Source of the DNA: Clostridia bacterium
GTDB taxonomy: Bacteria; Bacillota; Clostridia; UMGS1883; UMGS1540
Direction: 5' to 3'
Assembly (NCBI GenBank): GCA_017436645.1
Contig: JAFSCR010000019.1
Coordinates: forward strand, 1-60,151
DNA: 60,151 nt
Shown: one piece after another, positions 1 through 8,056 of the stretch
Numbering within the stretch: the stretch's first letter is position 1
Layout: each line of letters begins with the position of its first letter
Position numbers and translations under genes: made by a program
Notes under the pieces: generated by a model
What the model was told of the DNA's origin: nothing
Databases searched by the model: none
Seen by the model: the letters and a program-made list of their open reading frames with translations, nothing else

Positions 1-472
1 AAGAGGGCGGCGTTACCATAACTACCTCGGGGCAACCTGCAATTTTGGCAGGGATAGCGTCCATAAGTACTGTGGAAGGGTATGCGGCGGTGCCGCCGGG
101 CACATAAAGGCCGGCTCTGTCTACCGGGGTAATTTTCTGCCCCATAATAACGCCGTCTTCATCCTTTATTTCAAAGCCTGTCCGCACCTGTTTTTGGTGA
201 AATTTGCGGATATTTTCTGCCGCACGGCGAAGAACCTCTAAAAATCGGGGCTCGACGCTTTCTATCGCCGCAGCCATTTCTTCCTTCGTTACCATAAGGG
301 AAGAAAGGGTAGCCTTATCAAATTTCTCTGCATAGCGAAAAAGGGCGGCATCGCCGTCTTTTCGCACAGTATCAATAATTTCGGAAACAATGGCAGAAAC
401 GTCTACTTTGGGTTCCACCCTTGCGAAAATTTCGGAAGGGGGGACGCTGCCGCACTTTAAAATTTTAATCAT
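1..472 (-). CDS. hisD: Histidinol dehydrogenase, N-terminal part (3' end off window)
   Basis: HisD catalyses the last two steps of histidine synthesis, oxidising L-histidinol to L-histidine with NAD. About 157 codons are visible. They begin MIKILKCG and include the family's Ala-Gly-Leu-Tyr-Val-Pro-Gly-Gly-Thr stretch, followed by PSTVLMDAIPAKIAGCPE, which is typical of the nucleotide-binding N-terminal domain. The start is the ATG at 472, preceded by GGAGG that lies inside the end of hisG. The two genes overlap by 8 bp, so translation is probably coupled. The catalytic Glu/His and the zinc ligands lie beyond the window edge and cannot be checked. Identity is secure from sequence pattern and operon position. 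Confidence 0.95.
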   Translation of the reverse strand, partial: MIKILKCGSVPPSEIFARVEPKVDVSAIVSEIIDTVRKDGDAALFRYAEKFDKATLSSLMVTKEEMAAAIESVEPRFLEVLRRAAENIRKFHQKQVRTGFEIKDEDGVIMGQKITPVDRAGLYVPGGTAAYPSTVLMDAIPAKIAGCPEVVMVTPPS

Positions 473-1103
473 TTTTTCCTCCGTCACATTTAAGAGCCGC
501 CACAAGTGCTTCAATCTGGGAAGATTTAAACTTAAAGTTTGCCTTATTGGCAATGAGGCGGGCACTGATGGGAACAATGGTTTCGATGACTTCGAGATTA
601 TTTTCTTTTAGGGTCGTTCCCGTTTCCACAATGTCGGCGATTACATCGGCAAGGCCCAATATCGGTGCAATCTCAATGGAACCGTTTAAGTGGATAATGT
701 CAATATCACGCCCTTTTTTGGCGTAATACGTTTTGGTAATGTTGGTAAATTTCGTGGCAACCTTCAAAGTTTTCTGGGGGTCATCCCGAAAATCCTTTTT
801 GGCGGCAATGGCCATACGGCATTTGCCGATGTCAAGGTCAAAAAGCTCGTACACGTTAGGCTCGTATTCAAGAAGAATATCTTTTCCGGCAACACCGATA
901 TCCGCTGCACCACGTTCCACGTATATGGCAACGTCCGACGGTTTTACCCAGAAATAACGAACACCTTTTTCTTCGTTTTCGAAAATCAGCTTGCGGCTGT
1001 TTTCGAGGATAGAAGGGCATTCGAAACCTGCTTTTTCGAACATGGCGTAAACCTTTTCGCCAAGCCTTCCTTTGGGAAGCGCAATATTAAGCATTGTTTT
1101 CAA
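465..1103 (-). CDS. hisG: ATP phosphoribosyltransferase, short form (catalytic subunit)
   Basis: This is the first enzyme of histidine synthesis, joining ATP and PRPP to make phosphoribosyl-ATP. At about 212 aa it is the short HisG form, which lacks the C-terminal ACT-like regulatory domain and needs HisZ; hisZ lies immediately upstream. The N-terminus has the family signature IALPKGRL. Near residue 175 there is an EIAPILGLADVIADIVETG run, the usual PRPP-binding region. The start is uncertain. A TTG at 1103 has a GGTGG about 6 nt upstream and overlaps hisZ by 17 bp. The in-frame ATG at 1094 begins MLNIALPK but sits rather far from that Shine-Dalgarno. Histidine feedback is expected to act through HisZ. 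Confidence 0.95.
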   Translation of the reverse strand: MKTMLNIALPKGRLGEKVYAMFEKAGFECPSILENSRKLIFENEEKGVRYFWVKPSDVAIYVERGAADIGVAGKDILLEYEPNVYELFDLDIGKCRMAIAAKKDFRDDPQKTLKVATKFTNITKTYYAKKGRDIDIIHLNGSIEIAPILGLADVIADIVETGTTLKENNLEVIETIVPISARLIANKANFKFKSSQIEALVAALKCDGGKND

Positions 1104-2202
1104 TGACTTCCACCCCTTTCTCCGAAAGCTTTAAAAGCTGACGGTACTTAAGCTTTTCAGGCACACTTCTCTGTGCCATAACGCTCTTGCCGTTTTGGGT
1201 GAGAATACCCACCATTTCGCAAAGAGCACCCATATTGGCGTTTTCATCATATAAAAGCACAATGTCAACGTCAAAATCCCTCGAGTTGCCTTCAAGATTT
1301 TCCAGCATATCCAGATATAAGGCAAAGCCGATGGCACCTGCCTTTTTGCCCATGCGGTGCATGAGGGTGTCATACTGGCCACCGGATAAAATACCGGCAG
1401 AAAGGCCTTTGATAAACCCACGGAAGGCAATGCCGTTATAGTAGTTCATATTGTTGATCACGGAAAAGTCAATGCGGATTCTGTCGCCAAAGCCGCATCG
1501 CTCCAATACGGAAATGACGCGGCGGAGTTCTTCGATTGCCCCCTCATTTTCGGGGACGGACAAAGCATCCAGCTTGGGAAGGACGTCCGTGGCGGCACCG
1601 TAGGTGGAAACGAGAGCGGAAAGCATCGCACTATCCTTATTTTCTCTTTCACAAACGGCCAAAATCCCGTGGGCATTCTTTTCGCCGAGGCACTTTAAAA
1701 TTTCGCTTTTTGCGCCGTGGGAAAGACCGAGAGAATCGAGAATGGGCTTTGCAATGCCCATGTGGGAAATATCGAGTACAAAATCTTCGGAAATGGAGTC
1801 AAGGCTTTCTGCTGCAAGCATTAACACTTCGCTGATGGCGTATGTATCGATTTTGCCGATGCATTCAAGCCCCAGCTGCATAATTTCTTTATAAGTGCCG
1901 CTGTTTTTGTCGGGGCGGTATACGTTTTCGTTATAGTACACTTTCTGCACAAAATTTTCCGTATCGTCCGAATTTTTAATAATGGAAAGGGTAACGTCCG
2001 GCTTTAAGGCCATGAGTTTGCCGCTGGCATCATTAAAGGTAATAATATTTTCGGAAACGAGAAAATCCTTGTTGCGAACATATAAATCGTAAGGCTCAAA
2101 TTTACTCATTTTATATTGGGAATAGCCGTATTTACGGTATAATTCTCTTAGGCCAAAGATGGCCTTTTCGTCGTTTTTCAAAACGGCACTTGTAATTTGC
2201 AT
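1087..2202 (-). CDS. hisZ: ATP phosphoribosyltransferase regulatory subunit
   Basis: This is a paralogue of the histidyl-tRNA synthetase catalytic core without aminoacylation activity. It forms a hetero-octamer with short HisG and mediates histidine feedback. At 371 aa it has the usual HisZ length. Class II synthetase-like motifs are visible: an N-terminal GLRELYRKYGYSQY region, a motif-2-like MALKPDVTLSI, and SAGILSGGQYDTLM in the motif-3 region. There is no separate anticodon-binding domain of HisRS type. The start has a GGAGG about 8 nt upstream. It is the first gene of hisZ-hisG-hisD, with its own promoter at 2241-2269. I see no T-box or leader peptide in the 91 nt upstream. Confidence 0.93.
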   Translation of the reverse strand: MQITSAVLKNDEKAIFGLRELYRKYGYSQYKMSKFEPYDLYVRNKDFLVSENIITFNDASGKLMALKPDVTLSIIKNSDDTENFVQKVYYNENVYRPDKNSGTYKEIMQLGLECIGKIDTYAISEVLMLAAESLDSISEDFVLDISHMGIAKPILDSLGLSHGAKSEILKCLGEKNAHGILAVCERENKDSAMLSALVSTYGAATDVLPKLDALSVPENEGAIEELRRVISVLERCGFGDRIRIDFSVINNMNYYNGIAFRGFIKGLSAGILSGGQYDTLMHRMGKKAGAIGFALYLDMLENLEGNSRDFDVDIVLLYDENANMGALCEMVGILTQNGKSVMAQRSVPEKLKYRQLLKLSEKGVEVIENNA

Positions 2203-2240
2203 AAGGGTTGCCTCCTGCTCATTTGCTTTATCACTTTAGT

Positions 2241-2269
2241 ATGATAGCACAGCACACCAATAAAGTCAA
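2241..2269 (-). promoter_or_regulatory. Promoter of the hisZ-hisG-hisD operon
   Basis: On the minus strand TTGACT (2264-2269) and TATCAT (2241-2246) are separated by 17 bp, giving a good sigmaA-type promoter. The leader to the hisZ start is only about 30 nt, too short for a T-box riboswitch. Confidence 0.75.
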
Positions 2270-2293
2270 TGCTTTTTATGAAAAAATTTAAAA

Positions 2294-4108
2294 TTATTTA
2301 CTGTTTTTCTTAGCTCTTAAGCTATTATCGAGGATTCTCTTGCGGATGCGAAGGGAGGTGGGGGTAACTTCAAGGAGCTCATCATCGGCAAGGAATTCAA
2401 TGTACTGCTCAAGGCTCATATTTTTCGGGGGTGTCAGGCGAAGGGCTTCGTCGCTGCCGGCGGCACGCATGTTGGTTACGTGTTTTCTTTTGCATACGTT
2501 TACCACAATATCGTCTGCGCGGCTGTTTTCGCCTACAATCATCCCCTGATATACCTTCTGGCCGGGGCCGATAAACATGGTGCCACGGTCCTGTGCGTTG
2601 AAAAGACCGTAGGAAACGGCTTCCCCGTCCTCAAAGGCAACGAGAGAACCACGGGTACGGGTAGGAAGGTCGCCCTTATACGGCTCAAAAGAATCAAACA
2701 CGTGGTTCATAACGCAGGTACCCCTCGTTTCCGTCAGAAGCTGACTGCGGTACCCTAAAAGACCACGGGCGGGAATGCGGAATTCAATTCTGGTATATCC
2801 CCCTGCGCCCGGTGCCATATTGACAAGGGAAGCACGGCGGAGACCGGCGGATTCTATAACGGCACCCGTGTAGTCATCCGGCACGTCAATCATCAGATAT
2901 TCAATCGGCTCGCAAAGGACACCGTCGATGGTTTTCGTAATGACCTTGGGGCCGGAAACCTGAAATTCATACCCTTGGCGGCGCATGTTTTCAATTAAAA
3001 CGGAAAGATGAAGTTCGCCTCTGCCCGATACGATAAAGGCTTCCGTAGTGTCCGTATCCTCAACGGCAAGGCTAATATTCGATTCCAGCTCCTTATAAAG
3101 ACGGGCACGAAGGTGACGGCTCGTTACATATGTTCCTTCCTTGCCTGCAAAGGGACTGTCATTTACCGAAAAGGTCATAGAAAGAACAGGGCGGTCAATT
3201 TCCACGAAAGGCAGGGGGTCGGGGGTGTCGCCGTGGCACACCGTTTCGCCGATGTTAATATCTGCAATGCCGGAAATGGCGGCAATATCCCCTGTGCTGA
3301 CGACCTCTGCATCCGCTTTATTAAGTCCTTCGTATGTGTAAAGGGTGTTGACTCTTGCTCGTCTTACCCCTTCCTGTCCAAAACAGGAAACGGATATGTT
3401 GTCCCCTACACGAACTTGTCCTCTCTGCACCTTGCCGATGGCAATGCGGCCTGTGTAGTTGTCGTAATCAATATTGGAAATGAGCATTTGTAAGGGCCCG
3501 TCCTCTTCCCCCTCGGGGGCAGGGATGGTTTCAAGGATAAGGTCAAAAAGCACTTTTAAATCCGTGCCGGTGGTGTGGGGGTCGGTGCTTGCCCAGCCGT
3601 CACGGCCGGAAGCATAGATAAAGGGAGCTTCCAACTGGTCATCGTCCGCACCAAGGTCTATGAAAAGGTCCAGTACCTCGTCGGCAACCTGTTCGGGGCG
3701 TGCATTGGGGCGGTCCGCCTTGTTAATGACCACAATGGGGCGAAGATTAAGCGCCAGTGCTTTCTTTAAAACAAAGCGGGTCTGGGGCATACAGCCTTCA
3801 AAAGCGTCAACGAGAAGAAGAACCCCGTCCGCCATTTTAAGACCGCGTTCCACCTCACCGCCAAAGTCGGCGTGGCCCGGTGTGTCAATAATATTGATTT
3901 TTACGCCTTCATAGAAAAGGGCGGTGTTTTTAGCGAGGATTGTAATGCCACGTTCTCTTTCAATATCGTCCGAGTCCATAACTCTTTCTGCCACCTGCTC
4001 GTTTTCACGAAACGTTCCGCTCTGGCGGAGCATGGCGTCAACCAGAGTCGTTTTCCCATGGTCAACGTGGGCGATAATGGCAATATTTCTTAAATTTTGT
4101 CTTTCCAT
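2294..4108 (-). CDS. typA: Ribosome-associated GTPase TypA/BipA
   Basis: TypA/BipA is a translational GTPase of the EF-G/LepA family that binds the ribosome and helps 50S assembly and stress adaptation. The visible G motifs are HVDHGKTT (P-loop), RERGITI (switch I), [11 protein letters not shown] (G3) and NKADRP (G4). They are followed by EF-Tu domain-2-like, EF-G domain III/V-like and TypA-specific C-terminal regions ending in [12 protein letters not shown]. At 604 aa it matches the family length. The ATG at 4108 is chosen over the one at 4117 because GGAG would sit 1 nt from the upstream ATG but about 8 nt from this one. It is monocistronic, with a promoter at 4136-4164. Confidence 0.97.
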   Translation of the reverse strand: MERQNLRNIAIIAHVDHGKTTLVDAMLRQSGTFRENEQVAERVMDSDDIERERGITILAKNTALFYEGVKINIIDTPGHADFGGEVERGLKMADGVLLLVDAFEGCMPQTRFVLKKALALNLRPIVVINKADRPNARPEQVADEVLDLFIDLGADDDQLEAPFIYASGRDGWASTDPHTTGTDLKVLFDLILETIPAPEGEEDGPLQMLISNIDYDNYTGRIAIGKVQRGQVRVGDNISVSCFGQEGVRRARVNTLYTYEGLNKADAEVVSTGDIAAISGIADINIGETVCHGDTPDPLPFVEIDRPVLSMTFSVNDSPFAGKEGTYVTSRHLRARLYKELESNISLAVEDTDTTEAFIVSGRGELHLSVLIENMRRQGYEFQVSGPKVITKTIDGVLCEPIEYLMIDVPDDYTGAVIESAGLRRASLVNMAPGAGGYTRIEFRIPARGLLGYRSQLLTETRGTCVMNHVFDSFEPYKGDLPTRTRGSLVAFEDGEAVSYGLFNAQDRGTMFIGPGQKVYQGMIVGENSRADDIVVNVCKRKHVTNMRAAGSDEALRLTPPKNMSLEQYIEFLADDELLEVTPTSLRIRKRILDNSLRAKKNSK

Positions 4109-4135
4109 TTTTATCATCTCCTATGTCAAACATTT

Positions 4136-4164
4136 ATTATATCATAAATAAACGGCTTTGACAA
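4136..4164 (-). promoter_or_regulatory. typA promoter
   Basis: On the minus strand TTGTCA (4159-4164), a 17-bp spacer and TATAAT (4136-4141) lie about 28 nt upstream of the chosen typA start. Confidence 0.75.
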
Positions 4165-4179
4165 CTGTTTTTTCTACAG

Positions 4180-4207
4180 AAAAAAGCACGGAAAATCCGT
4201 GCTTTTT
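4180..4207 (-). terminator. Intrinsic terminator downstream of the SLH remnant
   Basis: A stem AAGCACGGA / TCCGTGCTT flanked by A and T runs forms a hairpin. It sits just downstream of the stop codon of the SLH fragment on the minus strand, the same arrangement as behind intact SLH genes in this window. Confidence 0.75.
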
Positions 4208-4217
4208 AGGTTTCAGC

Positions 4218-4297
4218 TTATTGATTTAAAATTCTCTGCAAAATGACTGCAGCTTCGGCACGTGTTGTGTTCCCTGTGGGATTAACGGTGTTGACAA
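4218..4297 (-). pseudogene. Degraded remnant of an SLH-domain paralogue (last ~25 codons)
   Basis: Read on the minus strand, this stretch encodes NTVNPTGNTTRAEAAVIL followed by QRILNQ and a stop. It matches the extreme C-terminus of the large SLH proteins in this window (NTTRAEAAVIMQRILNK). The DNA match stops near 4297, where unrelated sequence begins. A 34-codon ORF with an ATG at 4322 covers it, but no signal peptide or other domain remains and I see no ribosome site. It is in a different frame from the SGNH gene upstream, and a terminator-like hairpin (4319-4342) separates the two. I infer a deleted twelfth family copy. The rest of 4108-4426 holds only the typA promoter and the two hairpins. 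Confidence 0.88.
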
Positions 4298-4318
4298 CCG
4301 GTTTTTCTATAAAAGGAA

Positions 4319-4342
4319 GCATCCCCCATCTCTGGGGGATGC
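4319..4342 (-). terminator. Terminator-like hairpin after the SGNH hydrolase gene
   Basis: GCATCCCCCA and TGGGGGATGC form a perfect 10-bp stem with a 4-nt loop about 85 bp downstream of the SGNH gene stop. On the minus strand it is followed by TTCCTTTT. Confidence 0.65.
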
Positions 4343-4426
4343 ACATGAAAAAGAAATTTTGGGCAATGAGCATTTTTGGCTGAATGCTATTTCCCTGTGG
4401 ATGTCTATTTTATGGTGACTATAAGT

Positions 4427-6283
4427 TTATTCACCGTCTGCAAGATACCTGTCGGCAAGGGTTTGCAGTCCGTTCATATCTGCTTCAGAAGCAAAAATGG
4501 CGGGGAAGTTGGTCGTGGCATCCTGATACACATAATATTCTGCACAGAATGCATCAAAATCGAATGCCGCATTGAGGCTCGGGTCATTACAGAAGTCGTA
4601 GGGCTGACCCACCGCGCTTTCACCTGTGATGGCAGAGTAGGTCATAAGAGTTGTAAGGTACCCGGAAAGCATATTGGGATGGTAGCCGTCCGTCTCGCTC
4701 TTTTTAATAATAAAGCTGTTTTTGTTGTACGTTTCCGTAGCACCCGGGACCGAGGTCGTGCCGCCGATAACATCGGCAACAAGCTTGCCCCAGTCAACAA
4801 TGGTAACGCCAAGGGATTTCAGTTCATCAAGCCCTGCAAGGAGCGAGTCATAATGGTTGTTTGTGGATAAGTAGACGTTACTGTGGAGGAGAACCAGAAA
4901 CTTAGTATTCGGGTTTTCCGCTTTAAAGATATCCATAATATCTTTAACAGTTTCTGTTATATTATATCCGGCGTTGGCACCGTCTTGCGTGCCTTCTTGA
5001 ATAATGACGTAGTCATAGTTTTTGTCCGTAAGATAGGAAAGGTGGTTTGTCCCTTCACAGCTTTTTCCTGCCGCACACGATTCGAAGAAGGTGTCGCCAA
5101 GGTTATGACCGCCCCATGTCCAGTTGGTAACAGAAACATTGGCACCGTTTTCCTTACAAAGCTGATAGAAAAAGCCTGTATCACTATTTCTGTCGCCCTG
5201 GGTCAAAACAGATTGCTTTTTCTCCAAAACAGTTTTTCCGTAATAGGTAAAGGAGTTACCGATAAACAGAACCTTTTTGCCGTCAAGCATATGCGCGTCG
5301 GCGTTTTGTGCACCTACGGTAAAGGTAACGTCGTCCGAAAGGGGGTTAAGACCGGAAATACCCCACATAAAGTATTTCATTTTATAAGCACCTTCCGTTC
5401 CAATGCCTGCCCTTGCAAGATTTATAGAAAAGTCGTTTGTTATCAAATTATTTTCATCCAGCGTAATGGGCACCAAATTTGTCAGCATGGTTTTCCCCTC
5501 AAAAGTCTTATATATTGCCGCAAAGCACATGGCAGAAGGGACGGATTCCGTCGGCACAAAGCACAGTAAAGGACGGGCGGTGTCTGTGGGTGCAAAAGAA
5601 TTTGTTCGCACCCCTGCGAACCACCGTGTATACGTTACGCCTTCGGCATCAAGATATGTACCGGTTCCTTTGGCGTGCCCCGAATCTAAGAGAACATTCA
5701 AATTACTGATGCTGCCGGTTGTTTTAACGGCTTCAAAATCATCAAAGTAGAATGTATAAGTGCCTGCATCAAATGCTTCGAAAACGACATATTCACGGCT
5801 GTCAACGAGTGCGGTTGTGTAAATTTCGCAGTCCAGCCAGCGGTTTACTTCATTTTCCGTAAAGCTAATGGATTTTGCGCGCTGTTTGAGAGAATTCGAG
5901 GTATTATAGTAACGGCGTGCAACCTCCAGGGTAGTTCCGGGGAAGGAAGACAGTGCCGCCGCGTCCACCCCAATATAAAGCCGGAAAGAAAGCTTAAACA
6001 TATCCTCGTCGGTATACTGATTGTTTTTTACCGTAATGGGGAATTTCAGTTTTTCTGCAGTGGATTTCAGTTGAAAGACAGAGTTTGCAGAGTCTACAGG
6101 GTCTTGTGCCAGCACGCCATGGGAATCTTTCGTGATACCAAAAGAAGATAAGAGGCTTGCATCGGAAAAGTCGCCGCTGACGGTCATTAAAGAAGTGTCT
6201 GCCATAACCGGCATACTGCCTATCGAGAACATAGAAACAAGCAGGAAGGCAGTCAGTAAAATTGCTGAAAGTTTGTTTTTCAT
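4427..6283 (-). CDS. Secreted SGNH/GDSL-type hydrolase with N-terminal beta-sandwich modules
   Basis: A 618-aa exported protein, probably a carbohydrate esterase or related SGNH hydrolase acting outside the cell. The signal peptide is residues 1-28, ending PVMA-DT. Residues 30-190 look like a jelly-roll module (YTFYFDDFEAV near its end), and 190-325 a second beta-rich module. The SGNH domain spans about 335-618. Block I is LFIGNSFTYYG with Ser344 as predicted nucleophile, a WTWGGHN stretch may give the block II Gly, and DGYHPN carries the Asp-x-x-His pair of block V. There is no SLH domain, so wall attachment is not explained. It is divergent from a LysR gene with adjoining promoters. The substrate cannot be read from the sequence. 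Confidence 0.8.
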   Translation of the reverse strand: MKNKLSAILLTAFLLVSMFSIGSMPVMADTSLMTVSGDFSDASLLSSFGITKDSHGVLAQDPVDSANSVFQLKSTAEKLKFPITVKNNQYTDEDMFKLSFRLYIGVDAAALSSFPGTTLEVARRYYNTSNSLKQRAKSISFTENEVNRWLDCEIYTTALVDSREYVVFEAFDAGTYTFYFDDFEAVKTTGSISNLNVLLDSGHAKGTGTYLDAEGVTYTRWFAGVRTNSFAPTDTARPLLCFVPTESVPSAMCFAAIYKTFEGKTMLTNLVPITLDENNLITNDFSINLARAGIGTEGAYKMKYFMWGISGLNPLSDDVTFTVGAQNADAHMLDGKKVLFIGNSFTYYGKTVLEKKQSVLTQGDRNSDTGFFYQLCKENGANVSVTNWTWGGHNLGDTFFESCAAGKSCEGTNHLSYLTDKNYDYVIIQEGTQDGANAGYNITETVKDIMDIFKAENPNTKFLVLLHSNVYLSTNNHYDSLLAGLDELKSLGVTIVDWGKLVADVIGGTTSVPGATETYNKNSFIIKKSETDGYHPNMLSGYLTTLMTYSAITGESAVGQPYDFCNDPSLNAAFDFDAFCAEYYVYQDATTNFPAIFASEADMNGLQTLADRYLADGE

Positions 6284-6348
6284 TTTTTCCTCCTAAAATT
6301 TTTATTTAATAGATTTTTTTAACTTCTCCCAAAGTAGTGTACACGCTT

Positions 6349-6376
6349 ATTATACCACAATTTAAAAAGTTGTAAA
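6349..6376 (-). promoter_or_regulatory. Promoter of the SGNH hydrolase gene
   Basis: On the minus strand TTTACA (6371-6376), a 16-bp spacer and TATAAT (6349-6354). Its -35 lies only 18 bp from the -35 of the divergent lysR promoter, leaving room for a LysR site that controls both. Confidence 0.65.
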
Positions 6377-6394
6377 TAATCAAATAAAAGGGGG

Positions 6395-6423
6395 TTGCAT
6401 AAACTTTGAAGATGTGGTATAAT
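6395..6423 (+). promoter_or_regulatory. Promoter of the LysR-GDPD operon
   Basis: TTGCAT (6395-6400), 17 bp, TATAAT (6418-6423). The upstream in-frame ATG at 6422 overlaps the -10, so it cannot be in the transcript; translation must use the ATG at 6443. Confidence 0.75.
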
Positions 6424-6442
6424 GCGGACGGAGGTGGAAAAA

Positions 6443-7279
6443 ATGGAACTTTTACAACTTCGGTATTTTTATGAAAGCGCAAAAAAAGAAAGCTTTGCAA
6501 AAACGTCAGAAAAATATATGGTGCCGACGACTTCGGTGTCCGCATCCGTCAGGCGGCTTGAAAAAGAGATGGGGTGCGCGCTCTTTGACCGCACTGCAAA
6601 CCGCATTGTATTAAATGAAAAAGGAAGACAGCTTATGCAAACGCTGCATACAGTATTTGCAGAGCTTGATAATACGGTAGAGAAACTATCGGACTCGGGC
6701 GAAGATACCGGTGAAATTAAAATGCTGGTGCGAGCCGTTCGTTCGCAGGTTACGACCCATATTATTGAGTACCGCAAACAAAATCCGGGCGTTTTGTTTA
6801 AAACGGTTTTTGATTTTGCGGCATCTAATTTCGAGGACTATGACATTATCATAGATGAAAAGACGGATAAATACGAAGGGTATGAACACTTTGAATTATT
6901 TAACATCCGTATGCGCCTTCGGGTGGCGGCGGACAGCGTACTTTGCGGCAGAGAGCTGACTTTGAAGGACCTGAAAAACGAGCCCTTTGTTTCCATGGGT
7001 ACAGAAACGAATATGCACAAAATTTTGATTCGTGCATGCAGGCGTGCAGGTTTTACGCCGAATATTGTTATTCAGGCAAATGACGCATCCTGTTACGCAA
7101 GATTTATAAAAGCAGGCGCCGGCATCGGCATTGTAAAGGAAATGGAGACGGCGGACAGGGGTGTTAAGTTTTTAACCGTAACGGATTTTGACGAAAAACA
7201 GATTGTGCATGCATATTACAAACAGGCACATGGGACGGTAAAAGACTTTTTAGACTTTTTGAAAACAAAAACACTTTAA
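6443..7279 (+). CDS. LysR-family transcriptional regulator
   Basis: A 278-aa DNA-binding regulator. The N-terminal winged HTH (about 1-60) reads MELLQLRYFYESAKKESF, then VSASVRRLEKEMGCALFDR and LNEKGRQL, which is the classical LysR pattern. The effector domain (about 90-275) is shorter and more divergent than in typical LysR proteins, so the inducer cannot be guessed. The start at 6443 is set by GGAGGT about 8 nt upstream and by the promoter, whose -10 covers the alternative ATG at 6422. GDPD follows 17 bp downstream, so the two are probably cotranscribed. The divergent SGNH hydrolase is the natural regulatory target (inference from layout). Confidence 0.88.
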   Translation: MELLQLRYFYESAKKESFAKTSEKYMVPTTSVSASVRRLEKEMGCALFDRTANRIVLNEKGRQLMQTLHTVFAELDNTVEKLSDSGEDTGEIKMLVRAVRSQVTTHIIEYRKQNPGVLFKTVFDFAASNFEDYDIIIDEKTDKYEGYEHFELFNIRMRLRVAADSVLCGRELTLKDLKNEPFVSMGTETNMHKILIRACRRAGFTPNIVIQANDASCYARFIKAGAGIGIVKEMETADRGVKFLTVTDFDEKQIVHAYYKQAHGTVKDFLDFLKTKTL

Positions 7280-7296
7280 TAAAGGAGAAGAGTACG

Positions 7297-7998
7297 ATGA
7301 TAAATTATGCACACAGAGGAGCAAGCGAGTATGCGCCCGAAAACACACTTTCCGCATTTTATCTTGGGCTTTTGCAAGGGGCAAACGGCATTGAAACGGA
7401 TGTGCAAAGAGCGAAGGACGGCACCCTCGTGCTGTTTCACGATGAAACTGTGGACAGAGCAACAAGCGGCAGCGGAAAGATTGCGGACCATACGCTTTCA
7501 GAGCTTTTGGCACTGGATGTTTGCGGAAACACCACCACCGGTTTTACGGATAAAATTATTACCTTTCGGGAATTTTTAGAGAAATTTTCGGCGTACGACA
7601 TTCAGTTTGCCATTGAACTGAAAGGTGAAGGCGTGGAAGAAGAGGCGCTGGAGATGGTGAAAGAATTCGGCATTTTACATAAAACCACTTTCACAAGCTT
7701 TAACTTTGAGTATATTGAAAAGATAAAAGAACTGGATAAAACGGCAAGAGTCAGCTGGCTGACACGGACACCCGACGAAGAAAGCATGAAGAGGTTACTC
7801 AGTATTGGTGGCGAGGAAATTGCACCCAAAGCGGAACTCATTACGGAAGAGTGGATGAAAAGGTGGCGTGAAAACGGCCTCGGCGTACGGGCTTGGGGTG
7901 TTTTCAATATCCCCCTTATGAAAAAAATGTGTCAAATTGGGGTGGATGGTATGACGGTCAATTTCCCCGACCGGTTATATGAATTTTTAAGAAAGTAA
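7297..7998 (+). CDS. Glycerophosphodiester phosphodiesterase (cytoplasmic GDPD)
   Basis: Hydrolyses glycerophosphodiesters to sn-glycerol 3-phosphate and an alcohol. This is a 233-aa TIM barrel without a signal peptide, the size of UgpQ-type enzymes. Family residues are in place: His6-Arg7 (HRG), PENT at 14-17, metal ligands Glu33 and Asp35 in IETDVQ, His48 in LFHDE, and a mid-protein FAIELKGE strand. The C-terminus carries the expected VRAWGVFN and GVDGMTVNFPDRL. AAAGGAG about 9 nt upstream supports the start. It follows lysR closely and ends at a strong bidirectional terminator shared with the convergent SLH gene A. Confidence 0.93.
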   Translation: MINYAHRGASEYAPENTLSAFYLGLLQGANGIETDVQRAKDGTLVLFHDETVDRATSGSGKIADHTLSELLALDVCGNTTTGFTDKIITFREFLEKFSAYDIQFAIELKGEGVEEEALEMVKEFGILHKTTFTSFNFEYIEKIKELDKTARVSWLTRTPDEESMKRLLSIGGEEIAPKAELITEEWMKRWRENGLGVRAWGVFNIPLMKKMCQIGVDGMTVNFPDRLYEFLRK

Positions 7999-8007
7999 TT
8001 CTATGCG

Positions 8008-8047
8008 AAAAAAGGAACTGTAAATTTTTATTTACAGTTCCTTTTTT
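8008..8047. terminator. Bidirectional terminator between GDPD and SLH protein A
   Basis: The stem AAAAAAGGAACTGTAAAT pairs with ATTTACAGTTCCTTTTTT around a short T-rich loop, with A/T runs at both sides. It serves both convergent genes. Confidence 0.9.
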
Positions 8048-8056
8048 ATGTTTTAT

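Noticed and set aside
2203..2293. T-box or histidine leader before hisZ
   Set aside because: A clear promoter leaves a leader of only about 30 nt with no terminator/antiterminator or His codon run.
4218..4426. SLH anchor belonging to the SGNH hydrolase by frameshift
   Set aside because: The hydrolase ends normally, a terminator-like hairpin separates the two, and the remnant keeps its own frame and terminator. A deleted separate gene is simpler.
6422..6442. Earlier ATG for the LysR protein
   Set aside because: It overlaps the -10 box and lacks a ribosome site. GGAGGT points to 6443.
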